Below, one piece after another: positions 63,342 to 64,000 of a stretch of DNA of 64,000 bases (position 1 is the stretch's first letter; every line of letters starts with the position of its first letter). The notes under the pieces were generated by a model, which saw only the letters and a program-made list of their open reading frames with translations, was not told where the DNA came from and made no database searches. The stretch comes from Polyangiaceae bacterium (GTDB lineage Bacteria > Myxococcota_A > Polyangia > Polyangiales > Polyangiaceae). Position numbers and translations under genes: made by a program. The DNA lies in contig JAICTZ010000005.1 in the NCBI GenBank assembly GCA_025936115.1, forward strand, positions 62,001-126,000. Reading direction: 5' to 3'.

Positions 63342-63504
63342 AGAAGTGGCGATAAGCGGCGCTGAGGCGGGCCGAGTTGCAAAATCGCACGGCGCTCTAG
63401 CGTCGCGAGCGCCACCTGGCGTCCCGCGACGGCGCAGGCGCGCCTGCACCCGCCGGAGCGCGCGCGATCCGCGCGGCACGTGCGTTGCACGGATAGGGAG
63501 GCAA

Positions 63505-63993
63505 ATGTTAGAGCTCGAAGGGAAGCGGGGAGCTTTGGAATCACCAGTGCATTGGTCCGAGGAGGGCCCGACCGTACCGGGGCTGTCGCCGGAGTTACGC
63601 GTGCTGCTCGCAGAGGACGACGTGGAGATGCGCGAGCTACTCGTCGAGGTGCTGAACGAAGCGGGTTGCCGCGTGACCGTTGCGCGCGACGGCACCGAGA
63701 TGTTGGGCGATCTGCTGCAGGCGGCCTTGCGCCGATTCCCCGAAGAACCGTTCGACTTGCTCATCACGGACCAGCTGATGCCCGGCTGCACGGGGCTCGA
63801 AGCGCTCGCGCGGCTCCGCAGCGTCGGGTATGCGATGCCGGCGCTCTTGATCACGGCGTTCCCCGACGCAGACACGCGCGTGCGCGCGAATCGGCTGCAC
63901 GCACGAGTCTTGGCCAAGCCCTTCGCCCTCACGGAGCTGCACGAGGCGGTGGACCAGGTCACGGTCCTCGCCGCCGACGGAGCGGGCGCTTAG
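63505..63993 (+). CDS. Stand-alone response-regulator receiver protein
   Basis: A 162-residue protein: a lead of about 30 residues and one receiver domain. The acidic pocket is LLAEDDVEM, the phospho-acceptor Asp is in LLITDQLMPG, then LLITAFPD (Thr switch) and LAKPFAL (Lys). There is no DNA-binding output domain, so it works through protein contact. GGGAGG lies four bases before ATG 63505. The cognate kinase is not in the window. Confidence 0.88.
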   Translation: MLELEGKRGALESPVHWSEEGPTVPGLSPELRVLLAEDDVEMRELLVEVLNEAGCRVTVARDGTEMLGDLLQAALRRFPEEPFDLLITDQLMPGCTGLEALARLRSVGYAMPALLITAFPDADTRVRANRLHARVLAKPFALTELHEAVDQVTVLAADGAGA

Positions 63994-64000
63994 GCGCTCG

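Overview
The window is GC-rich bacterial chromosome, most likely from a myxobacterium (Myxococcota; a Polyangiales/Sorangiineae-type genome is my best guess). This rests on many lipoproteins with long Gly/Ser/Thr/Ala or Pro-rich linkers behind the lipid-anchor Cys, a nine-copy myxobacterial Cys-rich repeat protein with a fibro-slime domain, a MYXO-CTERM-like sorting tail, a PilZ protein of the Myxococcus paralogue type, and a DUF4388-like/TPR scaffold. I see no rRNA, tRNA, CRISPR array, insertion sequence or prophage. Nearly all bases are coding or short spacer.

Layout. 1-10.8 kb (all minus): a cut-off fatty-acid desaturase, a pirin, a secreted HExxH metallopeptidase lipoprotein, a DUF1501 + DUF1592/1588/1585-type export pair, and the Cys-repeat/fibro-slime lipoprotein. 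11.2-16.9 kb (plus): phosphoesterase, HflX GTPase, TPR-zincin, a lipoprotein, and an RHH/PIN toxin-antitoxin pair. 16.9-18.5 kb: a cobalamin riboswitch followed by two translationally coupled lipoproteins and no transporter. 18.6-24.1 kb: a complete isc operon (iscS-iscU-iscA-hscB-hscA-fdx) headed by a Cys-containing MerR-family regulator instead of IscR. 24.2-27.7 kb: PilZ protein, small membrane protein, RRM protein, GT-C-like membrane protein and secG. 27.8-31.7 kb (minus): the glycolytic run gap-pgk-tpiA leading into a zinc-ribbon protein and secG, with an unusual inverted repeat between pgk and tpiA.

32-46.9 kb: a MYXO-CTERM matrixin and its Tat-exported partner, a PhzF remnant, a TetR/NmrA divergent pair with a clear operator-promoter, DUF4336, pectate lyase, a MutS-like ATPase, lipoproteins, a CysA remnant, accA, and an FHA-GAF-adenylate cyclase. 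46.9-54.2 kb (plus): glpK, a UPF0158 protein, a SurA-like exported protein, a 1021-residue scaffold protein and a CDF transporter. 54.2-57.2 kb: a compact copy of the inverted-repeat element, then folP-cdaA-cdaR (minus; c-di-AMP synthesis). 57.3-64 kb: two membrane proteins, a bufferin-type MNIO RiPP operon (Cys8 lipoprotein-like precursor, DUF692 enzyme, DUF2063 partner; minus), an M24B aminopeptidase and a stand-alone receiver protein.

The best candidates for new biology are the riboswitch-controlled lipoprotein pair, the lipoprotein-type bufferin cluster, the MerR-headed isc operon, and the dispersed 70-103 bp inverted repeats.
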